Positions 50,162 through 58,387 of a DNA stretch of 64,000 nt are shown here, piece by piece; position 1 is the first letter of the stretch, and each line of letters begins with the position of its first letter. A model generated the notes under the pieces. The model had not been told where the DNA came from. It saw only the letters and a program-made list of their open reading frames with translations, and did no database searches. Source of the stretch: Cribrihabitans_A pelagius (GTDB lineage Bacteria; Pseudomonadota; Alphaproteobacteria; Rhodobacterales; Rhodobacteraceae); assembly GCF_048820915.1 (NCBI RefSeq), contig NZ_JBMERR010000023.1, positions 1 through 64,000 of the forward strand. The letters are read 5' to 3'. Position numbers and translations under genes: made by a program.

Positions 50162-51649
50162 TTACCACCATTGCTGCGGCTTGGCCACAAATCCTGCTGC
50201 CTGCTCCAGCGCATAGGCGGTGTTCAGCAGATCGCCCTCTTCCCAAGGTTTGCCGATCAGCTGCAGCCCCAGCGGCAGGCCCTGGCCGCTAAGACCGGCC
50301 GGCACCGCCACACCTGGCAGGCCCGCCAGGTTCACGGTCACGGTGAAGACGTCGTTCAAATACATCTGCACCGGATCGGCTTCGGTCATCTCGCCGAGGC
50401 CAAATGCGGCCGAAGGGGTCGCCGGGGTCAGGATCGCGTCGACGCCTGCGGCAAAGACATTCTCGAAGTCCTTCTTGATCAGCGTCCGCACCTTGCGGGC
50501 GCGGTTGTAGTAGGCGTCGTAGAAGCCCGCCGAGAGCACATAGGTGCCGACCATCACGCGGCGCTGCACCTCGTGGCCAAAGCCTTCGGCGCGTGTCTTC
50601 TCGTACATTTCAGTGATGCCGTCACCGGCTTCCAGCGCGGCGCGGTGGCCGTAGCGCACGCCGTCATAGCGCGCGAGGTTGGAGGACGCCTCGGCGGGCG
50701 CAATCACGTAGTAGGCGGGCAGCGCATATTTGGTGTGCGGCAGCGAGATGTCGACGATCTCAGCACCGGCGGCCTTCAGCATCTCGGCGCCATCGGCCCA
50801 GAGCTTGGCGATCCCGGCGAGCATGCCTTCCATGCGGTATTCCTTGGGGATACCGATCTTCTTGCCCTTGATGTCGCCGGTCAGCATCGCCTCGAAATCT
50901 GGCACTGCAATGTCGGCGCTGGTGGAATCCTTGGCGTCGTGGCCGCACATGGCTTCCAGCATGATCGCGGCGTCGCGCACCGTCTTGGTCATCGGGCCGG
51001 CCTGGTCCAGCGAGGAGGCGAAGGCGACGATGCCCCAGCGCGAGCAGCGGCCGTAAGTGGGCTTGATGCCGACGGTGCCGGTGAAGGCCGCGGGCTGGCG
51101 GATCGAGCCGCCGGTGTCGGTGCCGGTGGCCGCGAGGCAGAGGTCGGCCGCCACGGCCGCCGCTGAACCGCCGGAGGAGCCGCCCGGGGTCAGCTGCGCA
51201 TCGTCATTGCCGCGCCGCCAGGGGTTCACCGCGTTGCCGTAGACCGAGGTCTCGTTGCTGCTGCCCATGGCAAATTCGTCCATGTTCAGCTTGCCAAGCA
51301 TCACCGCACCGGCGTCGGCGAGCTGCTGGGAGACGGTGGATTCATACTCGGGCTTGAAACCTTCGAGGATACCGGAAGCCGCCTGCGACGGCACGCCCTT
51401 GGTGCAGAACAGGTCCTTGATGCCGACCGGCAGGCCGCACATCGAAGGTGCATCGCCCGCCTTGATCCGCGCGTCCGCAGCCTTGGCGCGCTCCAGCGCG
51501 ATCTCCGGCGTCTTGTGCACGAAGGCGTTGAGTGCCGCGGCGCCGTCGATCGCCTTCAGGCAGGCTTCGGTCAGCTCCACCGAGGTGGTGTCGCCCTTGC
51601 GCAGCGCGTCGCGGGCCTCTGCCAGGGTGAGTTTGTTGAGTTCGGTCAT
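50162..51649 (-). CDS. gatA: Aspartyl/glutamyl-tRNA amidotransferase subunit A
   Basis: The glutaminase subunit of the enzyme that amidates misacylated Glu-tRNA(Gln) or Asp-tRNA(Asn). The 495 residues show the amidase-signature triad: Lys-78 (GLPVGIKDL), cis-Ser-158 (TPGGSSGGSAAAVA) and nucleophile Ser-182 (TDTGGSIRQPAAFT). The start at 51649 has AGAGAGGCG upstream. gatC lies 84 bases upstream on the same strand; gatB is not in the window, so the genes are split as in many alphaproteobacteria. Confidence 0.97.
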   Translation of the reverse strand: MTELNKLTLAEARDALRKGDTTSVELTEACLKAIDGAAALNAFVHKTPEIALERAKAADARIKAGDAPSMCGLPVGIKDLFCTKGVPSQAASGILEGFKPEYESTVSQQLADAGAVMLGKLNMDEFAMGSSNETSVYGNAVNPWRRGNDDAQLTPGGSSGGSAAAVAADLCLAATGTDTGGSIRQPAAFTGTVGIKPTYGRCSRWGIVAFASSLDQAGPMTKTVRDAAIMLEAMCGHDAKDSTSADIAVPDFEAMLTGDIKGKKIGIPKEYRMEGMLAGIAKLWADGAEMLKAAGAEIVDISLPHTKYALPAYYVIAPAEASSNLARYDGVRYGHRAALEAGDGITEMYEKTRAEGFGHEVQRRVMVGTYVLSAGFYDAYYNRARKVRTLIKKDFENVFAAGVDAILTPATPSAAFGLGEMTEADPVQMYLNDVFTVTVNLAGLPGVAVPAGLSGQGLPLGLQLIGKPWEEGDLLNTAYALEQAAGFVAKPQQWW

Positions 51650-51733
51650 ATCATCGCCTCTCTTGGGCAAATTGTCTCGGGGCCTTGCCCGTCTGCAGCG
51701 TCGGCCGCCCGGCAGGCAGCCTGCGGGCGCTGC

Positions 51734-52021
51734 TTATTCCACCACCTTCGGCACCGCGAAGAAGCCCTCGCGGGCGTCGGGCGCGTTCGACAGCACCTTG
51801 TCCTGCTGGCCGCCGTCGGTGACCTCGTCCTTGCGGCGCTTCAGGCGCTGCGGGGTGACCGAGGTCATCGGCTCGACGCCCTCGACATCGACCTCGTTCA
51901 GCTGCTCGATGAAGCCCAGGATGGTGTTGAACTCGGCGGCCAGCGCCGGCAGCGCGTCATCCTCGACCTTGATCCGGGCCAGTTTGGCCACCTTTGCGGC
52001 GGTGCTTTGGTCAATCGACAT
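51734..52021 (-). CDS. gatC: Aspartyl/glutamyl-tRNA amidotransferase subunit C
   Basis: The 95-residue subunit that holds GatA and GatB together. MSIDQSTAAKVAKLARIKVE is the standard start, and EFNTILGFIEQLNEVDVEGV and MTSVTPQRLKRRKDEVTDGG are the conserved blocks. The C-terminus ends FFAVPKVVE, the usual GatC end. The ATG at 52021 has GAGGGTTTCC upstream; an ATG four codons before is possible. Transcribed ahead of gatA. Confidence 0.96.
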   Translation of the reverse strand: MSIDQSTAAKVAKLARIKVEDDALPALAAEFNTILGFIEQLNEVDVEGVEPMTSVTPQRLKRRKDEVTDGGQQDKVLSNAPDAREGFFAVPKVVE

Positions 52022-52220
52022 GGAAACCCTCATCTCGTGTTACAGAGGCATTTACCGCTGCACCGCCCGGGCCGCAAGCCTGCTGGCCGCCTCTGCCCCG
52101 CCGTGGAACGCCGCAGGCACCGGCCAGGGAGGATTTTGCGCGCCGGCGCATTTCCTTTCCGCGCCGGGCTGCTAGGCTGGGTCCGGCGCGCCACGGCGCC
52201 GGCAATCGGGGAGAAGACCT

Positions 52221-52913
52221 ATGAAAGTGATCTGGCTGGGCCACGGCAGTTTCCGCTTCGAGACCGGAGACAAGGTGCTGCTGCTCGACCCCTGGCTGAG
52301 CGGCAACCCGGTGCTGCCGCCTGAGAGCCACGAGGCGGCGGTGGCGGGGGCGACCCATATCATCCTGACCCATGTGCATTTCGACCATGTGGTGGACGTG
52401 CTGCCGCTGGCCAAGCGGCTGGAGGTGCCGGTGATCGGCCAATACGACCTGATGGGTTTCTGGGGCGAGACCGAGGAGGTGGAGACCATCGGCTTCAACA
52501 AGGGCGGTTTGGTAGATCTGGGCGGCGTGCAGCTTGCCATGGTGCCCGCCTCGCACAGCTCCACTTTCAGCACCCAGGACGGGCTGCGCACCGGCGGTTC
52601 GGAAGTGGGCTACATGCTGATGGCCGAGGGCAAGACCTTCTATATTTCCGGCGACACCGCGCTGATGGCGGACATGGAATGGATGGGCGACTACTACAAG
52701 CCGGACGTGGGCATCCTGTCGGCAGGCGGCCATTTTACCATGGACATGAAGCAGGCGGCCTATGCGGCAAAACGTTATTTCAACTTCAAGACGGTGATCC
52801 CCTGCCACTACAAGAGCTTCCCGGTGCTGGCGCAGGACGCGCAGGATCTGATCGAGGGATTGCCGGAGGTCGAGGTGATCGAGCCGGAGGTGATGCAGGC
52901 AATCGACTTCTGA
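52221..52913 (+). CDS. UlaG-like metal-dependent hydrolase (UPF0173)
   Basis: A 230-residue metallo-beta-lactamase-fold protein. HxHxDH motif THVHFDHVVD (His-51, His-53, Asp-55, His-56), then VPASHSSTF, YISGDTALMADM and VIPCHYKSFPVL supply the remaining metal ligands. It belongs to the UPF0173/UlaG-like subgroup; the physiological substrate is unknown. GGGGAGAAGACC gives a good ribosome site. A family 1 repeat follows 30 bases after the stop. Confidence 0.92.
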   Translation: MKVIWLGHGSFRFETGDKVLLLDPWLSGNPVLPPESHEAAVAGATHIILTHVHFDHVVDVLPLAKRLEVPVIGQYDLMGFWGETEEVETIGFNKGGLVDLGGVQLAMVPASHSSTFSTQDGLRTGGSEVGYMLMAEGKTFYISGDTALMADMEWMGDYYKPDVGILSAGGHFTMDMKQAAYAAKRYFNFKTVIPCHYKSFPVLAQDAQDLIEGLPEVEVIEPEVMQAIDF

Positions 52914-52942
52914 GTACCGCCCTGGCTGGCGGCGGCGGCGAT

Positions 52943-53017
52943 CTCCCGCCCGTCGCCGGATCGGCTGGCGCAGATCCGCTCCCGTTGGGCCGGGCGCCGG
53001 GCCTCGCGGCCCGGCGC
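52943..53017 (+). repeat. Dispersed two-hairpin intergenic repeat, family 1, copy 3
   Basis: CTCCCGCCCGTC, hairpin GGATC (52958-52962) with GATCC (52973-52977), GCTCCCGTTGGGCCGGG, then a perfect 10-bp hairpin (52994-53003 with 53008-53017). Same plan as 202-281 and 43967-44041. It lies between convergent genes. Confidence 0.8.
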
Positions 53018-53026
53018 GGCTGCGTT

Positions 53027-53650
53027 TCAGGCCCCGGATTCCAGCTTCGGCACGGTAAAGGCGGCCCGCGCCGCAGCGGCCTTCCCGCGGCAGAGGCAGC
53101 CGCAGGCGTGGTCGTTGATCAGCCCCATCGCCTGCATGAAGGCAAAGACGGTGGTGGGGCCCACGAACTTCCAGCCGCGCTTCTTCAGCGCTTTGGAGAG
53201 CGCCACCGACTCCGGGCTGGTGGAGGCGGTCTGCGGCTCCGGCAGATCTTCCGGCCGGGGCTCGTAGCTCCAGAAGAAGGCGGCCAGCGAGCCTGCCTCC
53301 GCCACCAGTTCCTGCGCACGGGCAGCGTTGCTGATCACCGCCTCGATCTTGCCGCGGTGGCGGATGATGCCCTTGTCCTGCAAGAGCCGCGCCACATCCG
53401 CCTCACCGAATTTCGCCATCTCGTTGAAGTTGAACCCGGCAAAGGCGGCGCGGAAGTTCTCCCGCTTGTCCAGGATGGTGCGCCAGCTGAGGCCGGACTG
53501 GAAGCTTTCCAGGCAGAGCTTCTCGAACAGCCGGATGTCGTCACCTACTGGGTAGCCCCATTCCTCGTCGTGGTAGCGCAGGAAATCCGGCGCCGAGGCG
53601 CTCCAGGCGCAGCGGGGACGGCCGTCCGGGGCGGTGTAGAGGTCAGCCAA
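53027..53650 (-). CDS. tag: DNA-3-methyladenine glycosylase I
   Basis: This enzyme removes 3-methyladenine from alkylated DNA as the first step of base excision repair. The 207 residues start with RPRCAWSAS and include HDEEWGYPVGDDIRLFEKL and QSGLSWRTILDKRENFRAAF, signature of TAG. The zinc snap Cys-14, His-27, His-181 and Cys-185 is complete, with the same N-terminal and C-terminal spacings as E. coli. The gene follows an APH-family gene after only three bases and is the last of a three-gene operon. Confidence 0.96.
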   Translation of the reverse strand: MADLYTAPDGRPRCAWSASAPDFLRYHDEEWGYPVGDDIRLFEKLCLESFQSGLSWRTILDKRENFRAAFAGFNFNEMAKFGEADVARLLQDKGIIRHRGKIEAVISNAARAQELVAEAGSLAAFFWSYEPRPEDLPEPQTASTSPESVALSKALKKRGWKFVGPTTVFAFMQAMGLINDHACGCLCRGKAAAARAAFTVPKLESGA

Positions 53651-53653
53651 TAA

Positions 53654-54502
53654 TCACTCCCTTTCTGAATGCGCTTGCAGAAGCGCCATGAGCAGATCCG
53701 TCTCCGGATCTGTTTCCGCCGGCTCCGAATGACGCCAAACAACCGACAATGCACATTTGGCGGCGGCCCAGGCAAGCAGGCGCTTGGCCGAACAGCCAAG
53801 CCCCGCGGACCATTGATCGGCACGGCGGCGGATCACGTCCGGATCCTGAAGCCCGCGGGTGCAGCCACGCGGGTGACGGAAGGCATTTGCCAGCTCATAC
53901 GCCCGTTCGCCCCGCAGCCCCTTGGCATCGAAGGCGCAATACCCGCGCGCACCCAGCCGGACGTTTTCATGATGCAGGTCGCCGTGCAGGGCGCAAGTGT
54001 CTGTCTGGGTGGCCAGCAGGTGAAGGGCCAGGCCGCGGCCGCGCTCCAGCCCATCGCGCAGGCGGCCCCCCGGCAGGCTGCGCGGCTGGAAGGCGCGCAA
54101 CGCGCTGAAGCGCTCCTCCAGCGGCAGGAAGGACGCCTCTGCCCCGCTGGCACCGGCATGCAGCGCGCGGGCGGTTTGCAGCAGCAGACGGTCCGCCCCG
54201 GCCAGATCTCCGCTGCGCGCGGTATCGCCAATGGACGGGCCTGGCAGCCACTCGATCAACGCAGCATTGGTGCTCACGGCATAGATGCGGACAGCCTGCG
54301 CTTGCGGCGCATCGCGCAGGTAGCCGAAGCCGGCGGCCTCGCCGCCGGATCCGCGCCCCCTGTACACCTTCAGGACAGCCGGGCCTCCGCATCCCCTGGT
54401 CACGCGCCAGAGGCGCGCAATCGGTGTTTCTGTCAGAAACGCGGGATCCGAGACCCCGAATTCCTCAAGCAGGGCATCGGACGGCTTTGCTGTAGCGGTC
54501 AT
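53654..54502 (-). CDS. APH(6)/hydroxyurea-kinase-family phosphotransferase
   Basis: A 282-residue kinase-fold protein. LHGDLHHENV (Asp-175, Asn-180) is the catalytic loop, FDAKGLRGERAYELAN (Asp-192) the metal-binding site and VLKVYRG (Lys-45) the ATP lysine. It fits the streptomycin/hydroxyurea phosphotransferase group. Such chromosomal relatives are not always resistance genes; a small-metabolite kinase is possible. It lies between tadA (six bases) and tag (three bases) on the same strand, clearly one operon. Confidence 0.85.
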   Translation of the reverse strand: MTATAKPSDALLEEFGVSDPAFLTETPIARLWRVTRGCGGPAVLKVYRGRGSGGEAAGFGYLRDAPQAQAVRIYAVSTNAALIEWLPGPSIGDTARSGDLAGADRLLLQTARALHAGASGAEASFLPLEERFSALRAFQPRSLPGGRLRDGLERGRGLALHLLATQTDTCALHGDLHHENVRLGARGYCAFDAKGLRGERAYELANAFRHPRGCTRGLQDPDVIRRRADQWSAGLGCSAKRLLAWAAAKCALSVVWRHSEPAETDPETDLLMALLQAHSERE

Positions 54503-54508
54503 GCCGGG

Positions 54509-54958
54509 TCACCTCCTGCCGGAAAAGAAATCCTTCAGAAGCGCCGCGGCCTCCGCTTCGGCAATTCCGTCATAGACTTCAGGCGCGTGATGCGCCTGCG
54601 GGTGCGAGAAGACGCAGGCCCCATGCGCCACGCCGCCGGACTTCGGGTCCGCGGCGCCGTAGTACACCCGGCGGATACGGGCAGCGGCGATGGCGGCGGC
54701 GCACATGGCGCAAGGTTCCAGCGTGACGTAAAGGTCGCAGCCAGTGAGCCGTTCGCTTCCAATGGCGGCGCAGGCTTCGCGGATGGCCAGGATCTCGGCG
54801 TGGGCGGTGGGGTCGTTCAGCTCGCGGGTGCGGTTACCCGCCTCGGCCGCAATCCGCCCGTCCGGCGCCACCAGCACCGCGCCCACCGGCACCTCGCCGC
54901 GCGCCGCGGCGGCGCGCGCCTGCGCCAGCGCCGCGCCCATATGCGATTTGAAAGCCAT
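54509..54958 (-). CDS. tadA: tRNA-specific adenosine deaminase
   Basis: Converts A34 to inosine in tRNA-Arg(ACG). The 149 residues have the cytidine-deaminase zinc site: DPTAHAEILAIRE (His-53, Glu-55) and LEPCAMC (Cys-83, Cys-86). The start MAFKSHMGAALAQA at 54958 is preferred to an eight-residue longer frame. It leads the operon with an APH-family kinase and tag; the divergent pseudouridine synthase gene starts 63 bases away, so one short spacer carries both promoters. Confidence 0.95.
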   Translation of the reverse strand: MAFKSHMGAALAQARAAAARGEVPVGAVLVAPDGRIAAEAGNRTRELNDPTAHAEILAIREACAAIGSERLTGCDLYVTLEPCAMCAAAIAAARIRRVYYGAADPKSGGVAHGACVFSHPQAHHAPEVYDGIAEAEAAALLKDFFSGRR

Positions 54959-55021
54959 GCCCCTTCCTGCCTGCGATTGCACGCTTTCGCAAGCGGCCGG
55001 AATACTCTATGGCACGGGGCC

Positions 55022-56173
55022 ATGAGCAAAGCACCCGCATCCCCCAAGGGCTCTCCCGCAGGCCAGCCGCCTGAGGGCGACCGTATCGCCAAGGTTCTGT
55101 CCCGCGCCGGCGTCGCCTCGCGCCGCGAGGCCGAGCGCATGATCGCCGAGGGCCGCGTCACCGTGAACGGCAAGACCATCGCCAGCCCGGCGCTGAACGT
55201 GACCGCGAAAGACCGCATCCTGGTCGACGGCAAGCCTCTGCCCGAGGCCGAGGCCCCGCGGTTGTGGATGTATTACAAGCCCATCGGACTGGTAACCTCC
55301 ACCAGCGACGAAAAGGGCCGCAAGACGATCTTCGACGAGCTGCCCGGGGACCTGCCGCGGGTGATGACGGTGGGGCGGCTTGACATCAACTCCGAAGGCC
55401 TCTTGCTGCTGACCAACGATGGCGGCATCAAGCGCAAGCTGGAACTGCCCTCCACCGGCTGGCTGCGGCGCTACCGGGTGCGCATCAACGGCCGCCCGAA
55501 AGACGAGGATTTCGAGCCGCTGCGCAAGGGGCTGGTGATCGAAGGCGAGCGGTTCCAGCCGATGACGGTGGCGCTGGACCGCCAGCAGGGCGCCAATGCC
55601 TGGCTGACGGTGGGTCTGCGCGAGGGCAAGAACCGCGAGATCCGCCGCGCGATGGAGGATATCGGTTTCAGCGTGAACCGGCTGTTGCGGCTGTCCTACG
55701 GTCCGTTCCAGCTCGGCAGCCTGAAGCCCGGCGAAGTGGAAGAGCTGCGCCCGAAGGTGGTCCGCGACCAGCTGGGCCTGGAAAAGCCCGAGGAAACACC
55801 CGCCAGCCGCCCGGTGCGCAGCCGTGGCGGGAAACCGGGGGGCAAGCCAGGCACCAGCCCAGCGGGCAAGCCGGGCGGCAGACCGGGCGCAAAACCCACA
55901 GGCAGGACCGGCGCGGGAGCTGGTATGGGGGCTGGCAAGAGGGCTGGCGCACGGTCCGGTGCGGAAGCTGGCAAGACATTCAGCTCCCGGACCTCCCGGA
56001 CCAGCGTCAAACCCGGCAGCGGGGCCGGCGGCAAGCCCGGCTCGAAGTCCGGCCCGAAACCAGGCGCGAAATCCGGCACGCCCGCCCGGGGCAAAGCCTC
56101 CGGACCGCGGGACGCCAAGTCAGGCGCCGCTGGCGGGCCGAATGGCCGCGCCGGCAAACCGCGCCGCGGCTGA
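55022..56173 (+). CDS. rluB: RluB/RsuA-type pseudouridine synthase with long basic tail
   Basis: This enzyme isomerises uridine in 23S rRNA (or 16S for RsuA). The 383 residues contain an S4 domain (RIAKVLSRAGVASRREAERM), then the synthase domain with catalytic Asp in VGRLDINSEGLLLL and REGKNREIRRAMEDIG. After about residue 265 the tail is disordered, made of KPGGKPG, GAKP and SGPKPGAKS style repeats rich in Gly, Lys, Pro and Arg, and ends GKPRRG. That tail is roughly 120 residues, much longer than E. coli RluB. The ATG at 55022 is close to the start of tadA on the other strand. Confidence 0.9.
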   Translation: MSKAPASPKGSPAGQPPEGDRIAKVLSRAGVASRREAERMIAEGRVTVNGKTIASPALNVTAKDRILVDGKPLPEAEAPRLWMYYKPIGLVTSTSDEKGRKTIFDELPGDLPRVMTVGRLDINSEGLLLLTNDGGIKRKLELPSTGWLRRYRVRINGRPKDEDFEPLRKGLVIEGERFQPMTVALDRQQGANAWLTVGLREGKNREIRRAMEDIGFSVNRLLRLSYGPFQLGSLKPGEVEELRPKVVRDQLGLEKPEETPASRPVRSRGGKPGGKPGTSPAGKPGGRPGAKPTGRTGAGAGMGAGKRAGARSGAEAGKTFSSRTSRTSVKPGSGAGGKPGSKSGPKPGAKSGTPARGKASGPRDAKSGAAGGPNGRAGKPRRG

Positions 56174-56342
56174 CCACCCTTGCCTCCTCCTGCGGCCGTA
56201 TTGGCACTGGCATGGGCACGCGGCTTCTCCTAGGGTTGCCTTCAGCACATCCATTGCGCTTGAGGGGGACCGCGCATGCCGCCACTAGTAACTGCCCGGC
56301 ACTTGCCCGGCGCCGCTGCCGCGCGGGCCGGCTGAAAGCGTG

Positions 56343-57347
56343 ATGCGGCTTACCCGCGCTCCCGCAGCCCGCCCGGCCAAGCCCCGCCCGCGCCTGCGCC
56401 GCCGGTTCGCCCCGGCGGCCCGCGCCGGGCTGATTTGCGGCCTCCTCGCCGCGGCGGCCTGCGAGCCGCAGGGACAACGGCAATCTCTGGTGCCGCGGCC
56501 CCGCCCCGCCGCGCTGGTCCCGAAAACGCCCGCCCCCTCCGCCGACAGCCAGGAACTGGCGCAGTATTACCGCCTGCTGGAGCGCGACCTTTTGATCCGC
56601 GGGCTGTTGCGCACCGATGGCGGCGGCCCGGACACGCCCTTCGATGCGGACGGCCTGGCCGAGAGTTTCGAGGCGCTGGCTTTCTATGATGAGTACGGCG
56701 GCAACGGGCTTGTCGGCGGGCTGGGGCGCTGGCCCGGGCCGGTGCGGATCGCGGCAGAGTTCGGCCCCTCGGTGCCGCCTGCGCAGCGCGCCGCCGACCG
56801 GGCCATGCTGCGGGACTATGCGGCGCGGCTGGCGAGGATCACCGGCCATCCGGTCAGCACGGTCCCAGGCCGAGCCAATTTCCACGTTCTGTTTGCCAGC
56901 CTCGACGACAGCGCATTTGTCGCCGAGCGGGTGCGCGAGCTGCTGCCCGGGCTTGGCGCGCGCGAGCTGGCGCTGCTGGCGGCGCCGCCGCGCAGCTACT
57001 ACTGCCTGGTCGTGGCGGGCGGGCCCGAGGGCGATCCGCTGGCTTACAGCCGCGGCGTGGCGCTGATCCGGGCCGAACACCCCGATCTGGTGCGTAAGAG
57101 CTGCGTACACGAAGAAGTGGCGCAGGGGCTGGGCCTGAGGAACGACAGCCCGCGGGCGCGGCCTTCGATTTTCAACGACGATGACGAGTTTGCGCTCTTG
57201 ACCAGCTTTGACGAGAAGTTGCTGCAGATATTGTACGACCCGCGCCTGTCCCCCGGGATGAGCGCGGACGAAGCGCGCCCGCTTGTGCGCGCCATCGTCC
57301 GCGAACAAATGGGCGAAACCCGCGCGCTGGCGGGCGGGCCGCTCTGA
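56343..57347 (+). CDS. DUF2927 lipoprotein
   Basis: A 334-residue protein whose N-terminus is basic, with a membrane segment and a lipobox-like LLAAAACEP near residue 40. The rest is the DUF2927 domain: RGVALIRAEHPDLVRKSCVH followed by EEVAQGLGLRNDSP and FNDDDEFALLTSFDEKLLQI, a block that resembles a zinc-dependent peptidase site (H-E pair in CVHEE). The family is mostly alphaproteobacterial. The ATG at 56343 follows a GTG; the ribosome site is weak, so the start is uncertain. Confidence 0.82.
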   Translation: MRLTRAPAARPAKPRPRLRRRFAPAARAGLICGLLAAAACEPQGQRQSLVPRPRPAALVPKTPAPSADSQELAQYYRLLERDLLIRGLLRTDGGGPDTPFDADGLAESFEALAFYDEYGGNGLVGGLGRWPGPVRIAAEFGPSVPPAQRAADRAMLRDYAARLARITGHPVSTVPGRANFHVLFASLDDSAFVAERVRELLPGLGARELALLAAPPRSYYCLVVAGGPEGDPLAYSRGVALIRAEHPDLVRKSCVHEEVAQGLGLRNDSPRARPSIFNDDDEFALLTSFDEKLLQILYDPRLSPGMSADEARPLVRAIVREQMGETRALAGGPL

Positions 57348-57521
57348 ACGCCACTGGGCCGGGGTCCCACGTGCCAAGGCAGCGGGTCTGACCGCAGCGC
57401 AGGCGGATACCGCCCGCCCCCGCTGCGCCGCCCCCTGCCCGGCCCCTCGCAGCGCTCCGGCTTGCGCCCGCGCCGCGCCGCCGCCACTGTGGCGCAAAGC
57501 TTGCAGACGAAGGAGAGCGGC

Positions 57522-57968
57522 ATGCGCGCAGTGGTGCAACGGGTCCGGGAGGCCTCGGTCTCCGTGGACGGAGAGGTGATCGGCCAATGCGGCCCGGGGC
57601 TGATGGTGCTGGTCTGCGCCATGGCGGGGGACGGCACGGCCGAAGCCGAGCAACTGGCCGCAAAGATCGCCAGGCTGCGCATCTTCAAGGACGGTGCGGG
57701 CAAGATGAACCGTTCGGTTCTGGGCAGCGGCGGCGGCGTGCTGGTTGTGAGCCAGTTCACCCTTGCGGCCGACACCCGGCGCGGCAACCGGCCCGGGTTC
57801 TCCGCTGCGGCACCGCCGGCCGGGGGAGAACGGCTCTACGAGCATTTCACCGCGGCGCTGGACGGCTTGGGGCTCGAAACCGCGACAGGCCGCTTTGGCG
57901 CCGACATGCAGGTGAGCCTGATCAATGACGGGCCGGTCACCATGTGGATCGACACCGCCGCGGAGTGA
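57522..57968 (+). CDS. dtd: D-aminoacyl-tRNA deacylase
   Basis: This enzyme removes D-amino acids (and glycine from tRNA-Ala) from tRNA, protecting translation. The 148 residues begin MRAVVQRVREASVSVDGEVI, with SQFTLAADTRRGNRPGF and INDGPVTMWID, the two conserved motifs that enforce chirality (SQFTLxA and NxGPVT). GACGAAGGAG precedes the ATG at 57522. It lies between the DUF2927 gene and the ABC operon, apparently monocistronic. Confidence 0.96.
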   Translation: MRAVVQRVREASVSVDGEVIGQCGPGLMVLVCAMAGDGTAEAEQLAAKIARLRIFKDGAGKMNRSVLGSGGGVLVVSQFTLAADTRRGNRPGFSAAAPPAGGERLYEHFTAALDGLGLETATGRFGADMQVSLINDGPVTMWIDTAAE

Positions 57969-58387
57969 GCCCGCGCACCCGGGGCCTTCCTCATCGGGCC
58001 ATCCTGCCGTGCGCCGTGCACATGGAATGGCTCCGGCGCGCCCCGCGCCTCGAGAAAACTCACCGCCAAACGCAAATGATTCTTGCAGAAAATGGGTCAG
58101 CGATACTGACGAAGGCCGAAAAACAGCGCAAAAAGCGCGTATCGGGGGCGGAAAAATTTTCTGGTCGCATTCCTGAGATATTTTTGTTTTGTAAAGCGCT
58201 ATGAGCCCAAAAGCGGCACACCGCCGAAGAAAGGCGACACCCGCCTTGGGGCCCTGGGCCGGCAGCACATTCCCTGCTGTCGGGGGCCACGAATAAATCT
58301 TGCGAGGCTGCTGCAAATGCGCAAATCTTGAAAGACCAATCAAGAAAATGAGTGCTGACAGCACCGCACACCAATTGGGAGACTTCC
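57969..58387. other. 419-base spacer before the ABC importer operon
   Basis: No gene. The right half is AT-rich (58150-58200) and should hold the operon promoter. CTTGA-N8-TCAAG (58327-58344) and GTGCT-GAC-AGCAC (58352-58364) are small dyads shortly before the start codon. Confidence 0.45.

Noticed and set aside
53654..54502. APH-family gene as an acquired antibiotic-resistance gene
   Set aside because: It sits in a tight operon between tadA and tag with the same base composition as its neighbours and no mobile DNA; a native kinase is more likely.
56007..58364. 785-codon minus-strand frame from the rluB tail to the ABC spacer
   Set aside because: It is antisense to DUF2927 and dtd genes, both with clear family motifs.
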